Assembly: GCF_937884665.1 (NCBI RefSeq)
Contig: NZ_CAKZYF010000129.1
Coordinates: forward strand, 1 to 44,540
Origin: an uncultured Allomuricauda sp.
GTDB lineage: Bacteria > Bacteroidota > Bacteroidia > Flavobacteriales > Flavobacteriaceae
Length of the DNA stretch: 44,540 nucleotides
Reading direction: 5' to 3'
The notes beneath the pieces were generated by a model that did no database searches, was not told where the DNA came from, and saw nothing but the letters and a program-made list of their open reading frames with translations. A program made the translations under genes and the position numbers. Positions 26,658 through 35,887 of this stretch are shown piece after piece (the stretch's first letter is position 1; each line of letters opens with the position of its first letter).

Positions 26658-28715
26658 TCAAACGAAGTAAGTATCCTTTTTCGGTGTGAGCCCTTTAGAG
26701 TGACATCTTAATTTGATGTACCAGTATATTAGGGTTGAAGGGATAAAATAAGCAAAAAAGTATTTTTTTCTTCGTAGCAACATAGGTTTAAAACGAAGTA
26801 CGTAACGAAATGCACGTTCAGGGTAGAAGAAAAAATTTCGGATAAGTTCCATTTTTTGACGTTTTCCGAAGTCCTTTCCCATGGCAAGTCCTACAGAAAA
26901 GTTTCCCACATTCTGGTAAAAACCTTTGTAGATGTTCACCTCCCGTGTGACCTTTCTTTTACTGGCAAAAAGTCCTATTCGCAGGGCGTGGTCTACCATT
27001 TCGTATTGTTCCAAGTCATAATCGTAACAAATAGCTGACAAGGCCTGTGTGAGCTCTTTGAAACGCGCCAACATAAAGTGTTGTGTTTCCTCAATATAGG
27101 CTTCAAATACTCGTTTATCATTTTCTTCGTGGTGTTCTATAGTATATGAATTCAACTTGTCTGTATAAGCAATAGTGCTGCCATGTCCAGCTGCTAGAAG
27201 TTGTTCATTTAACTCTACATTGGCCATAAGAATGTTATCAAAAAACGAAATGTAGGGATAAACGCTGAAATTGAAACCATATCTCGGAGTATGTTGCGTA
27301 ATGTTACGGACCTCACGCAATCCGAGGTAATAGCCTATTACTGGTATTTTGTCTTCTTCATTAAAAAAATTATAGAGACGGTCTTGCATGGTCCCACCCC
27401 ATCCAACATCTGTCAGGTGGATTCCTTCAGATTGGATGTCAACCTGGAACGAATCTAAATATTCACTAAAATACCTTTTCTGGTTGTGTCTTGCGTTATC
27501 ATATGCCTCTATGAACGTTGGATTTTGCTTAAGTTTTAAAAAGACTTCCGAATTCAAAAAATCCTTCTCCACTTCTTCACGTACATTTTCCAAATGAGCA
27601 CTTTCTACAATCTTTTCTACAAGCTCGTCGGAAAAATTAAAATTTTTCAAAAAAGTATTTACGGATAAAGTGGGCCATCTTCTTTTCAGATAAGCGAATT
27701 CTTCTACTTCCAAATTTTTAAAAGAGGCGAGCATCAAAGAGTTTCGGGAGGCCTTAAAGTAATGGGTATTGATTCTGTCCTTATTGTTGAGCGCGACATA
27801 GTCTTGGTAATAATCAAAAATCTTTTTTAAAAAGAGCCCTTCTCTTGCTAGAAAAAAGATATTTCTAATTCCGTCTTGTTTGGCTTTTTTGTACAATCGC
27901 TCAATGTACACGTAGTAAAAGAGAATATAATCGCTGTGGGGAGGTGCTGATTTTCTATTGCAATCCATGTACAGTTTGCGTACGACCTTTCTGTATTTTT
28001 TTTGTTCTGTATACTTTTCCTTGACGATAGGGGTCTTTATTGCTATCGATGGAATTGTTTTTATTCCAGTTCTTTGTGTCTTCGTTGCCTCATTTTTTGA
28101 ATAAGACTTCAATATAATTACTTGCTCTACGGGTAGTTGTAATTCAGTGACCAAGAAGTTATGGAATTCTTCTGTCCCTCTGCCTACATCTGAAGCGCTA
28201 TAAATACCTTCAAATTGTTCTTCCTTACCCCATTGTGCTACATACTTTTTGAGTAGAGTTGAAGAACCTGGAAAATTAGAGGCACAATATATTTTGTATC
28301 CTTTTTCCTTTAAATTGACCAAAGCGTCTTTCATTTCAACATGAAGTATGGATGACATGCATTTTGCCTGATAATCCGAGTTCTCAAAATATTCCTTAAA
28401 AGCTTCTTTGCTTATATTTTTCAGGTCCTTAGAACAGATTAACCTATTGTAAACTTCATCAATGATGAGGTCGTAATTTATTCCAGCAAGGGGTTGGTCA
28501 AACTTTGATATTAGGAAATCCTCACATTCCTTTCGGGTAACGAAAAGTTCATAAATCCGTAAATCCAAACCAAGTTCACGAATCATAATTTTCGACCAAA
28601 GGCGGGTAGTTTGGTCGGAATTTTCATTTTTTTGAATAATTATATCAAAAAAATCACAAAAAATTATTTGACAATTCTTGTGTTTCGCTAACCTTGAAAA
28701 CAGTGTGTTCAACAT
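26658..28715 (-). CDS. COG5610-like protein with degenerate HAD domain
   Basis: A 685-residue paralogue of the upstream plus-strand protein, colinear throughout. The HAD domain keeps motif I acids (DFFDI, Asp21/Asp24) but motif II reads ASN instead of VSD (Asn147), the motif III Lys is replaced (Thr181 region), and motif IV reads LKSYSKNE where the paralogue has IGDNKKSD. Phosphatase activity is therefore doubtful. The C-terminal domain is well conserved: FFLAREGLFLKKIFDYY, THYFKASRNS, TDVGWGGTMQ, VIGYYLGLREV and NILMANVELNEQLL. Selection thus appears to keep the C-terminal domain. It is convergent with the first paralogue (131-nt gap) and divergent from the sugar transferase. Confidence 0.8.
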   Translation of the reverse strand: MLNTLFSRLAKHKNCQIIFCDFFDIIIQKNENSDQTTRLWSKIMIRELGLDLRIYELFVTRKECEDFLISKFDQPLAGINYDLIIDEVYNRLICSKDLKNISKEAFKEYFENSDYQAKCMSSILHVEMKDALVNLKEKGYKIYCASNFPGSSTLLKKYVAQWGKEEQFEGIYSASDVGRGTEEFHNFLVTELQLPVEQVIILKSYSKNEATKTQRTGIKTIPSIAIKTPIVKEKYTEQKKYRKVVRKLYMDCNRKSAPPHSDYILFYYVYIERLYKKAKQDGIRNIFFLAREGLFLKKIFDYYQDYVALNNKDRINTHYFKASRNSLMLASFKNLEVEEFAYLKRRWPTLSVNTFLKNFNFSDELVEKIVESAHLENVREEVEKDFLNSEVFLKLKQNPTFIEAYDNARHNQKRYFSEYLDSFQVDIQSEGIHLTDVGWGGTMQDRLYNFFNEEDKIPVIGYYLGLREVRNITQHTPRYGFNFSVYPYISFFDNILMANVELNEQLLAAGHGSTIAYTDKLNSYTIEHHEENDKRVFEAYIEETQHFMLARFKELTQALSAICYDYDLEQYEMVDHALRIGLFASKRKVTREVNIYKGFYQNVGNFSVGLAMGKDFGKRQKMELIRNFFFYPERAFRYVLRFKPMLLRRKKYFFAYFIPSTLIYWYIKLRCHSKGLTPKKDTYFV

Positions 28716-29001
28716 TATTTGTTTTGATGAGGCGGTTTTGGTTCGAAAATAATTTATTTAATTATTTTTTCTTTTAATCCTAGGATAAAACGTCAATAAA
28801 CAATGTTCATTACACTTGGCCTTGTTTTTTCAGTTCACACTTGTTTTTCATTCGACGAATAAAAAGGTTTCTTGTGTGGTTTTGTTTCAAGGATGACAGG
28901 AATTTACGTAATTCGCAGTGAAAAAGAGTGACTAAAAAAGCTAGGCAGCTATTGTTTTGGCAGCTTCTTGTTACAGCTTTAAATTTATTTGTAAACAAAA
29001 A

Positions 29002-29610
29002 ATGTATCGGCGTTTTATAAAAAGAGTACTGGATTTAACAGTTTCATTATTTGTTTTGCTTTTGTTTTTGCCAATATTATTTCCCTTGACCCTTGTTTTG
29101 GCTTTTGTAAACAAAGGGGCACCTTTTTTTCTTCAAAGACGCCCTGGAAAAAATGAAAGGATTTTCACGATAATCAAGTTTAAGACGATGACTGATGCAC
29201 GTAATAGTAGTGGTGAGTTGTTGCCTGATTTTGAACGTATTACCAAAGTTGGTGGGTTTGTTCGCAAATATTCGCTTGATGAAATTCCCCAATTGCTCAG
29301 TGTGCTAAGGGGAGATATGAGTCTTATAGGCCCGAGGCCCTTGCTTGTGAAATATCTGCCTTTATATAATAAAGAACAATCAAGACGACATGATGTAAAA
29401 CCTGGAATTACAGGTTGGGCGCAAGTAAATGGGAGAAACAGTATAACCTGGACGGACAAGTTCAAGTTGGACGTATATTATGTGGATAACCTTTCTTTTC
29501 TATTTGATGTAAAGATTGCTTTGATGACGGTGGCCAAAGTATTTATTTCTGAAGGAGTAAATAATAGCGAAACCGATACCATGGCAGCCTTTACGGGAAA
29601 TAAACCTTAG
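29002..29610 (+). CDS. initiating sugar-phosphate transferase (polyprenyl-P, PglC/CapM-like)
   Basis: Small monotopic phosphoglycosyl transferase of 202 residues that starts repeat-unit synthesis by moving a sugar-1-phosphate onto undecaprenyl phosphate at the inner membrane. Features: membrane segment VSLFVLLLFLPILFPLTLVL (~11-30), FFLQRRPGKNERIFTIIKFKTM, the catalytic YSLDEIPQLLSVLRGDMSLIGPRP region, and KPGITGWAQVNGRN. The ATG at 29002 gives the usual MYRRFIKRVLDL start; the longer frame from 28957 adds 15 atypical residues. The length fits the short PglC-type class. A HAD gene follows after 20 nt. Donor sugar is unknown (diNAc-bacillosamine/FucNAc-like sugars are usual for this class). 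Confidence 0.92.
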   Translation: MYRRFIKRVLDLTVSLFVLLLFLPILFPLTLVLAFVNKGAPFFLQRRPGKNERIFTIIKFKTMTDARNSSGELLPDFERITKVGGFVRKYSLDEIPQLLSVLRGDMSLIGPRPLLVKYLPLYNKEQSRRHDVKPGITGWAQVNGRNSITWTDKFKLDVYYVDNLSFLFDVKIALMTVAKVFISEGVNNSETDTMAAFTGNKP

Positions 29611-29630
29611 TCTTTTAGCCAAATCCCATT

Positions 29631-30380
29631 ATGGATAAAAACCTGATTACCAAAGCAAACAATCCCGATATTAACTACATTTTCTTTGATTATTATGATA
29701 CGGTGATTCATCGTAGGGTACATCCTTTACAACCGTTTATCATGTGGGCAAAACAGATAAAACAGGAATTTGGCTTGATGATATCGAGCAAGGACCTTTA
29801 CAGGGAACGGAGAAAATCCATCCATTTGTTGAGCGCTGCTTTGGGCGTTTCGGAATCTGAAATTTCTTATGAAAAAGTTATCCGTAAAATTTATGAAACA
29901 TTGATTGAGTCAGAAGCTATAAATCGTAAAACGAGCTTTGAACTCTTTTTAGAAAAATCATTCGAAGCGGATTATCAATCGGAATCTTCAATACAATACG
30001 TAAACAAAAAAACGTTGGACACGCTAAAGTTTTTGAAAAAGGAAGGATACAAAATATACTGTGTTTCTGATTTTCATTCGGATGAAGTGTTTATGAAACG
30101 CCTTCTATCTTTTCACGGTATTGATAGGTTTTATGATAAGGTTTTTGTTTCTGCCGCCCAAAATGCCAGTAAAGAAAACAAGGGGCGAATTTTTAAAGTT
30201 ATTTTGGAAAAAGAGAGAATTTCTCCAAAGGAAGTGTTAATGGTGGGCGATAATCCGAAAAGTGATGTGGAACATGCAAAATTACATGGTATTGAGTCAC
30301 ATTATTTAAAAAGAAACTGGTACAAGATGAGACAAAAGCTGCAATTCATAATCTTCTCCTTAAGGTTCAATTTTATTTGA
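29631..30380 (+). CDS. stand-alone HAD-superfamily hydrolase, paralogue of the COG5610-like HAD domain
   Basis: A 249-residue protein that aligns over its whole length with the HAD half (about residues 35-255) of the 714-residue protein at 24382 and lacks the C-terminal domain. All motifs are intact: DYYDT (Asp20/Asp23), VSDFH (Ser146-Asp147), Lys181 and MVGDNPKSD (Asp207/Asp212). Shared stretches include YVNKKTLDTLKFLKKEGYKI. It lies 20 nt after the sugar transferase, so the two are cotranscribed, and it converges on the GMC oxidoreductase. Probably a sugar-phosphate phosphatase or related enzyme; substrate not known. Confidence 0.82.
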   Translation: MDKNLITKANNPDINYIFFDYYDTVIHRRVHPLQPFIMWAKQIKQEFGLMISSKDLYRERRKSIHLLSAALGVSESEISYEKVIRKIYETLIESEAINRKTSFELFLEKSFEADYQSESSIQYVNKKTLDTLKFLKKEGYKIYCVSDFHSDEVFMKRLLSFHGIDRFYDKVFVSAAQNASKENKGRIFKVILEKERISPKEVLMVGDNPKSDVEHAKLHGIESHYLKRNWYKMRQKLQFIIFSLRFNFI

Positions 30381-30393
30381 TTTGAAGTGGTTC

Positions 30394-32004
30394 TTAAACG
30401 GTCCGATTGGAAAGATCACTGTCCAAGTGATTGGCAAGTCGTAACGCCAATGCAACTATGGTCAAGGTCGGATTTGCCACCCCAGAAGTTGTGAAAACTG
30501 CAGAGCCTCCAATAAAGAGATTGTTCACATTATGTACTTTACAATTTTTATCGACCACCCCTTTTTTTGGATTTTCATGCATCCTTGTCACGCCCAAATG
30601 GTGCCAACCACCTGATAATAGTTGTGGCCATTCAATATTTTCTTTTAAAAGCCAATCATTTATTTTGAGTCTTCCTACCCCTAATCTCCCCAATTCGGAC
30701 CCCATAATCACGTTCGACTTCAAAATGGATAGCTTATCAGATTCCGATAGTTGCCAACTAAGCCTAACATGGGGTATGCCCATGGCATCTTTGGTATTGG
30801 CTAAATCAACTCTGGAATTGGGATTGGGAGCTTGCTCAGCACGAGTGTTAAAAACGTAACGGGAGGTTTCTAGCTTGCCCACCTCCTTAAAGCGAACTTC
30901 CTTTTTCTGCAGAACAAGTTTTTCAAGCATACGGTTTACCTGTTTGTCCCCCAGTACACTTCTTAGCTTATTGATACGCTCCATTCTTTTATCCAGTTTT
31001 TCCCACTGTTCCAAGAAGCCTTTCGAATCATCATTGTTAAAAGCAGGGGAGCCAGCTTCCGACTTGGAGATTATTCGAGCGGAGTAGTTTTGTAATCTTA
31101 ATTTGCGCTGTACCGTTTCTGAGGTGGTGAACATACCAAAGGCAGTAGCATTCAGGGAATAATCAAAGTAAAACTTCATTCTTACATGCGACAGCAGCAC
31201 CATATCCGCACTATCAAGATGGGGTTGGTCCATAAAATACCTGCCCACCAAATCATTTTGATTGCCAACACCCGTATTCATCACCTTGTTTGAATTTAGA
31301 AGATGACGGACATTTTGAAGAGCGCCACAGGCCAGAACAAAAGCTCTTGCTCTTACTTCGTGGGTTTTCCCGCCAATTGTAGATATGGTCAGTGAATCGA
31401 CCTGATTTCCATATTCCACCAAATTAATTTGGGTAAGATTTGCATGTGTTAGTAACCTTATATTTTCTGATGTCACTACTTTTTCCCGATATTTTGTACC
31501 AAATCGCGTAGGTGCGCTTTTTTGAAAAATTTTAGTTCTGGCCAACTTTTTATCGAACTGAAGAAATTTTTCATCCAATTTATTTTCCCAATACCCAGCA
31601 TCATACTCATATTCTTGTAAATCACATAATTTGTGCGCCTCTTTATAATAGGGATCCAAGTCTGCCTTTGTAATTGGCCAGCCACTGTTTTGGACCCATT
31701 CCCTCTCTTCAAAATCAATTTCATCAAGAGTAGAACATTGTCCTGTCCAATGCATGGTGGTACCTCCAAAAAAACGGAGTCTACATGATTCGATTGGAAA
31801 ATATTTTTGTCCTACACTCTGCCCATCATTCAAGGCTTGGGTAGCGGGGTCATATTCAAATCCGCCACTTTCCAAAAGGAGAACGGAGTGACCTAGTTCA
31901 TTTAGTTTTAATGCCAATGAAATTCCAGCAGCTCCAGCGCCTACTATACATATTTCTGATTCAATAGTCTTTTCTACTTCCTCAGCCTTCAGAGTTTGGT
32001 GCAT
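30394..32004 (-). CDS. GMC-family FAD oxidoreductase
   Basis: A 536-residue flavoprotein of the glucose-methanol-choline/gluconate dehydrogenase type. The FAD fold begins at CIVGAGAAGISLAL (19-32) with the LLLESGG strand end. RFFGGTTMHWTGQ is the family FAD-loop signature. The C-terminal part has GGWHHLGVTRM (likely catalytic His) and FIGGSAVFTTSGVANPT. No signal peptide is present. Its start overlaps the end of a small RR-signal protein by 23 bp, as in gluconate/fructose dehydrogenases whose small subunit carries the export signal. It would oxidise a sugar hydroxyl; the substrate is unknown. The C-terminus converges with the HAD gene. Confidence 0.88.
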   Translation of the reverse strand: MHQTLKAEEVEKTIESEICIVGAGAAGISLALKLNELGHSVLLLESGGFEYDPATQALNDGQSVGQKYFPIESCRLRFFGGTTMHWTGQCSTLDEIDFEEREWVQNSGWPITKADLDPYYKEAHKLCDLQEYEYDAGYWENKLDEKFLQFDKKLARTKIFQKSAPTRFGTKYREKVVTSENIRLLTHANLTQINLVEYGNQVDSLTISTIGGKTHEVRARAFVLACGALQNVRHLLNSNKVMNTGVGNQNDLVGRYFMDQPHLDSADMVLLSHVRMKFYFDYSLNATAFGMFTTSETVQRKLRLQNYSARIISKSEAGSPAFNNDDSKGFLEQWEKLDKRMERINKLRSVLGDKQVNRMLEKLVLQKKEVRFKEVGKLETSRYVFNTRAEQAPNPNSRVDLANTKDAMGIPHVRLSWQLSESDKLSILKSNVIMGSELGRLGVGRLKINDWLLKENIEWPQLLSGGWHHLGVTRMHENPKKGVVDKNCKVHNVNNLFIGGSAVFTTSGVANPTLTIVALALRLANHLDSDLSNRTV

Positions 32005-32329
32005 TATGTTTTTTTTGGATTAAAAATTTTAATTCTGTCTCCGATAGTACCCAGCCATCTGAAATTTGTACATTATTCAGTATAAAATCATTAGTAATTT
32101 GATTTTTAATCAGGTCGGCTGATTGTTCCTTTAGGTATTCTTGTTGTTCTTCTGTTTTGAGATATTCCTCAATGATTTTTGCTAGTTCTTCATCAGATAG
32201 GAAGTCCTGAATAAATGGATTGAGTACTCCGTTACCCGTGTCGTCATAAGTATACCAGTATGCAAAAGATCCAGCGGAAATGAAAGTTATTGCCGCGCCT
32301 GTTCCTAAAATAAATGTTCGTCGTTTCAT
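31982..32329 (-). CDS. small RR-signal (Tat-like) protein, probable partner of the GMC oxidoreductase
   Basis: A 115-residue protein starting MKRRTFILGTGAAITFISAG, which carries a twin-arginine-like RRTFI motif and a hydrophobic stretch. The rest is helical and acidic (DEELAKIIEEYLKTEEQQEYL), with VLSETELKFLIQ near the end. In position and style it resembles the gamma/subunit-3 protein of gluconate 2-dehydrogenase, though it is shorter. It overlaps the GMC gene by 23 bp, so coexpression is near certain. It may guide or anchor the flavoprotein in the periplasm. Identity as subunit 3 is tentative. Confidence 0.7.
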   Translation of the reverse strand: MKRRTFILGTGAAITFISAGSFAYWYTYDDTGNGVLNPFIQDFLSDEELAKIIEEYLKTEEQQEYLKEQSADLIKNQITNDFILNNVQISDGWVLSETELKFLIQKKHNAPNSEG

Positions 32330-32349
32330 GATTCACTCATTAAGTCAAT

Positions 32350-33576
32350 TCAAAAGGTACTCATTTTCATTTGCTCTGCAATCCGCTGATAGGCGTGTTT
32401 TGGGGTTAGGTTATTTACCATGTAGTCATATCCTTTTTGTCCCATGGAATGTCTCAGTTTTTCATCTTGGTAAAGTTTCAGTAGATTCCGCTTTAAAGAA
32501 TTCACATCTCCTGAAATCGACCATAGGCCACAACCGATTTTCTCTTGTTGTGTACCAAAATCCGTACTGGTGTCAATAGCGGCCAAAACGGGAATTTTAA
32601 ATTTATAGTAGGCATTTACTTTAGAAGGATAATTGGGAATAGTAAAATTCTTGTTGAGCGATATCAATCCGATATCGGTCATTTTAAGAATTTTTCTAAA
32701 CTCGATGCGGGTAACACTATCTAAAAAAGTAATGTTGTCCAGTTTCTTTTCCTTAGCCAAAGCTTTCATTTTTTCTTTTTGGGTGCCCCACCCAATTATT
32801 AAAAAATGGAGGTCTTCGGTGTCCCGAACAGATTCTGCCAAATCAATTAGGTTCTCCAATTGTTGAGGTAATCCTATATTTCCGCCATATAGGGCCACTA
32901 CTTTGTCGAGCATGCCATACTGTTCGCGCAATTCTATTTTCCCTTTTTCATCGTAATCTTTATCCGATTCGGTCTCAGTTAATTTTTCCCAATTTGGTAA
33001 GAGATGCAGCTTAGTGTGGTCTAAGTAATTGTTGTGTCTTTTTACGTAGTTTATGTTCTCGGGAGACATACATCCTATACTATCTGATTTTTGATATAGT
33101 TTTTTCTCAAGTTTCCTAAAATAACGATATGCCAGACCATTCTTTGACATTAATTTCAAATCAACACCATTTTGAGGGAATATATCACGTAAAATCAGAT
33201 ACAATTTGGCATTTGATTGGTTTTTAAGCCATACAGCCAGGGAAATTAAAGTAATTGGCGGAGTTGGAATTATGATAAGGTCAAAATTTAATGATAAACC
33301 AGACTTTTTGAGTGCACGCTTGTACTGAAAGGGGAGCAGAACATTGGAAATACCCTTTTGTATAAGACCCCCACCGAACAACTTTAAGGTAGGGACCCGC
33401 AGTACTTTTACACCTGCTTCAATGGTAAGGGAGATTTCATTGCTATCATCTAAGGTAGGGGCAACAACATATACTTCATGACCATTTTCATGAAAGGTGA
33501 CCATCAAATCTGTGTACAAGTTGGGTTCGGAACTTACACTAGAATACTGAAGAGCCAGAAAAACAACTTTCTTCAT
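32350..33576 (-). CDS. GT4 glycosyltransferase, WbuB-like (probable FucNAc transferase)
   Basis: A 408-residue GT-B glycosyltransferase. Its N-terminal half contains LYLILRDIFPQNGVDL and KKLYQKSDSIGCMSPENINYV, characteristic of the WbuB group; the C-terminal half has the donor-site region IGLISLNKNFTIPNYPSKVNAYY. The start at 33576 (MKKVVFLALQYSS) is preferred over 33609, which would overlap the upstream gene by 29 bp. It follows directly after the UDP-FucNAc genes, as wbuB follows fnlABC in E. coli O26, so L-FucNAc transfer is a reasonable inference. Confidence 0.87.
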   Translation of the reverse strand: MKKVVFLALQYSSVSSEPNLYTDLMVTFHENGHEVYVVAPTLDDSNEISLTIEAGVKVLRVPTLKLFGGGLIQKGISNVLLPFQYKRALKKSGLSLNFDLIIIPTPPITLISLAVWLKNQSNAKLYLILRDIFPQNGVDLKLMSKNGLAYRYFRKLEKKLYQKSDSIGCMSPENINYVKRHNNYLDHTKLHLLPNWEKLTETESDKDYDEKGKIELREQYGMLDKVVALYGGNIGLPQQLENLIDLAESVRDTEDLHFLIIGWGTQKEKMKALAKEKKLDNITFLDSVTRIEFRKILKMTDIGLISLNKNFTIPNYPSKVNAYYKFKIPVLAAIDTSTDFGTQQEKIGCGLWSISGDVNSLKRNLLKLYQDEKLRHSMGQKGYDYMVNNLTPKHAYQRIAEQMKMSTF

Positions 33577-33580
33577 AGGA

Positions 33581-34714
33581 TTATTTGGACCAAACTGTTC
33601 TATTGACATAATCTACATACGAGACAATTATACGTATCACTTTTTCGCTGACATTAGGCATGGAGTAATCGCTTACTTCCCGAAAGTTTCTTTCTGGATT
33701 TCGTTGTTGCCTTTCTATAGCTTCAAGCCCTTGTAGTATTCGTTCGGGACTAAGTCCGACCATCATCACCGAAGCTTCTTCCATTGCTTCTGGTCTTTCA
33801 TGTGCCTCTCGGATGTTCAAGGCCCTAAAATTTAATATTGAAGATTCTTCGGAAATCGTGCCGCTATCGGAAAGCACCGCAAAAGAATGGTATTGAAGCG
33901 CATTATATTCAGAAAATCCAAGTGGCTTTAAAAAACGAATATTTGAATGCACTTTTACTTTTTTTGAATCCAACATGTTCCGCGTTCTCGGATGTGTGGA
34001 TACGATTACCGGGAAATCGTATTTTTGAGCAATTTGATTCAAGGATTCAATGAGACCATCAAAGTTTTTGGGATTATTTATATTCTCTTCTCGATGTGAG
34101 GATACCACAAAATATTTGTTTGCTTCCAACCCCAGTTTTTCCAAAACTTTTGAAGCCTTTATTTTGGGAAGAAAGCTATGAAGGACCTCGTACATGGGAC
34201 TTCCGGTTTTTATGATACGATCTGGGGGCAAACCTTCCCTTAAAAGATATTCTCTGGCAATATCACTATAGGTAAGATTGATATCCGATACATGATCTAC
34301 AATTTTTCTGTTTGTTTCTTCCGGTACCCTTTGATCAAAACAGCGATTACCGGCCTCCATGTGAAAAACGGGTATTTTTCTTTTTTTAGCGGGTATGGCA
34401 CAAAGACAGGAGTTGGTATCACCTAGGACCAAAAAAGCATCGGGAGCAATATCTTCTAAAAGTGGGTCTATTTTGATTAATATCTGACCCACTGTTTCCG
34501 AAGCATTCTTTCCTGCCGCATTTAAAAAATGATCTGGACGACGAATACCCATATCTTCAAAAAAGATTTCATTTAATTCATAGTCATAGTTTTGACCGGT
34601 ATGGACCAGTATGTGGTCAATGGCCTTGTTTTCATCCAAAGCCTTCAGGACACAGGCAAGTCTTATGATTTCGGGCCTGGTTCCTACAACGGTCAGTACT
34701 TTTAGTTTTTTCAA
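33581..34714 (-). CDS. UDP-N-acetyl sugar 2-epimerase, CapG/FnlC-like
   Basis: Last step of UDP-L-FucNAc synthesis: C2 epimerisation of UDP-6-deoxy-talosamine-type intermediates. The 377-residue protein shows the 2-epimerase family motifs VVGTRPEIIRLA, ILVHTGQNYDYELN, FHMEAGNRCFDQRVPEETNR, SSHREENI and SDSGTISEESSIL. The AGNRCFDQRVPEE segment differs from WecB ([15 protein letters not shown]) and is typical of the CapG branch. It lies 15 nt after capF. A second, WecB-type family member is encoded at 40361. Confidence 0.92.
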   Translation of the reverse strand: MKKLKVLTVVGTRPEIIRLACVLKALDENKAIDHILVHTGQNYDYELNEIFFEDMGIRRPDHFLNAAGKNASETVGQILIKIDPLLEDIAPDAFLVLGDTNSCLCAIPAKKRKIPVFHMEAGNRCFDQRVPEETNRKIVDHVSDINLTYSDIAREYLLREGLPPDRIIKTGSPMYEVLHSFLPKIKASKVLEKLGLEANKYFVVSSHREENINNPKNFDGLIESLNQIAQKYDFPVIVSTHPRTRNMLDSKKVKVHSNIRFLKPLGFSEYNALQYHSFAVLSDSGTISEESSILNFRALNIREAHERPEAMEEASVMMVGLSPERILQGLEAIERQQRNPERNFREVSDYSMPNVSEKVIRIIVSYVDYVNRTVWSK

Positions 34715-34729
34715 AATGAATTTTTTTGG

Positions 34730-35884
34730 TTAATTGATTTCAACATTTTCAAAGTAAGTGTCAGCATCTTCGGGATTATAGGGTTCATTTATCCAAAATA
34801 AGGTAATCAATTCATCATCTCCCACATTGGTTATATTGTGCGTATACCAAATAGGCATATCCACGTAAGCAGGCTCTTTACCATCGAGCAGATAACTTAT
34901 AACCTCATCCGTACCTATTCGGCGTAACTGTATGGTCGCTTTTCCTTTAATCACGGCAAAACGCTCTGCTTTTCGGGTATGAAAATGGTTCCCTCGGGTT
35001 ATTCCCGGCACAGTGGTGGAAAATGAGAATTGGCCAGAGGTCTGTGTGCGAGCGATCTCTACAAAATTTCCACTGGGATCGGAGTGTTTCGTGTATTTGA
35101 CAGGGTAATGCGATTTTGGAATGTAACAGCGAAAGGTATTGAAAAGTGATTTTTCGAAATCTCCTTCCAAATTAGGGAAGACACCCTTATCCATATAATC
35201 GTCCCGAAATTGCTTTAAATGGCTTAAAAGCTCAGATACTTTGATGTAATGTTTGGGAGAAATGTCCACTTCTGTACCATTGGAATCCGACTCTTTTCTG
35301 TCTATTTTATTAAAAATAACGTCTTGAAAAATGAATATTAAGTCATTGATGTAGATAAGACCAACTTCTCCGTCATTGACTACAGTGGTCTCTTCATCCC
35401 TGGCAATCTTATGGCAAAATGTAGCTACGACGGAGTTATAATTTGGTTTTCCGAAAGGTCCGAATACATTGGGAATAGTTAAAGAAGTAAATTTTGCTCC
35501 GCTTTTCTGGCTCCAGTTTTCGAAGAGTCTTCTTCCTTCTTTTTTTGATTTACCATAGGGGTTATCCCTTGTTTCCTGTAGCGAGGATGAGAAAATAATA
35601 TGAGGTGTTGCTTTGCGCTCTTCACAGGCACGAACTAATTTACTCACTAGTTCTACATTAGTATCATAAATTACTTTTGGATTTTCATGACGATTCATAG
35701 CGGCCAAATGGACAATGACATCACATTTCGTAACAAAACCGGATAATCGTTCGGTTTTGTCAAAAAAATCCCGTTTAAACTCAACCAACTCAACATCAGT
35801 ATTCAAGGATAGCGTAGTGTAAAGGTGGTAGCCCACAAAACCAGCTTGTCCTGTAATTCCTATTTTGATTTTTCCTTTTTCCAT
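34730..35884 (-). CDS. bifunctional UDP-2-acetamido-2,6-dideoxy-hexulose reductase/epimerase, CapF/FnlB-like
   Basis: Middle enzyme of UDP-L-FucNAc synthesis. Residues ~1-260 are an extended SDR domain (IGITGQAGFVGYHLY cofactor loop, IVHLAAMNRHENP, NPYGKSKKEGR with the Tyr-X3-Lys motif). Residues ~270-384 are a cupin domain with metal-binding histidines in ITRGNHFHTRKAERFAVIKG. This two-domain layout and the 384-residue length match CapF, in which the cupin performs C3 epimerisation and the SDR domain the reduction. It lies 3 nt after the upstream cupin gene. Confidence 0.93.
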   Translation of the reverse strand: MEKGKIKIGITGQAGFVGYHLYTTLSLNTDVELVEFKRDFFDKTERLSGFVTKCDVIVHLAAMNRHENPKVIYDTNVELVSKLVRACEERKATPHIIFSSSLQETRDNPYGKSKKEGRRLFENWSQKSGAKFTSLTIPNVFGPFGKPNYNSVVATFCHKIARDEETTVVNDGEVGLIYINDLIFIFQDVIFNKIDRKESDSNGTEVDISPKHYIKVSELLSHLKQFRDDYMDKGVFPNLEGDFEKSLFNTFRCYIPKSHYPVKYTKHSDPSGNFVEIARTQTSGQFSFSTTVPGITRGNHFHTRKAERFAVIKGKATIQLRRIGTDEVISYLLDGKEPAYVDMPIWYTHNITNVGDDELITLFWINEPYNPEDADTYFENVEIN

Positions 35885-35887
35885 TTT

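Noticed and set aside
28830..28890. Possible hairpin (CACAC...GTGTG) upstream of the sugar transferase gene
   Set aside because: Only five base pairs with a long loop; not distinguishable from chance in AT-rich DNA.
28716..29001. Anti-termination (JUMPStart/ops-like) element upstream of the sugar transferase
   Set aside because: No GGCGGTAGC-type core was found in this 286-nt spacer.
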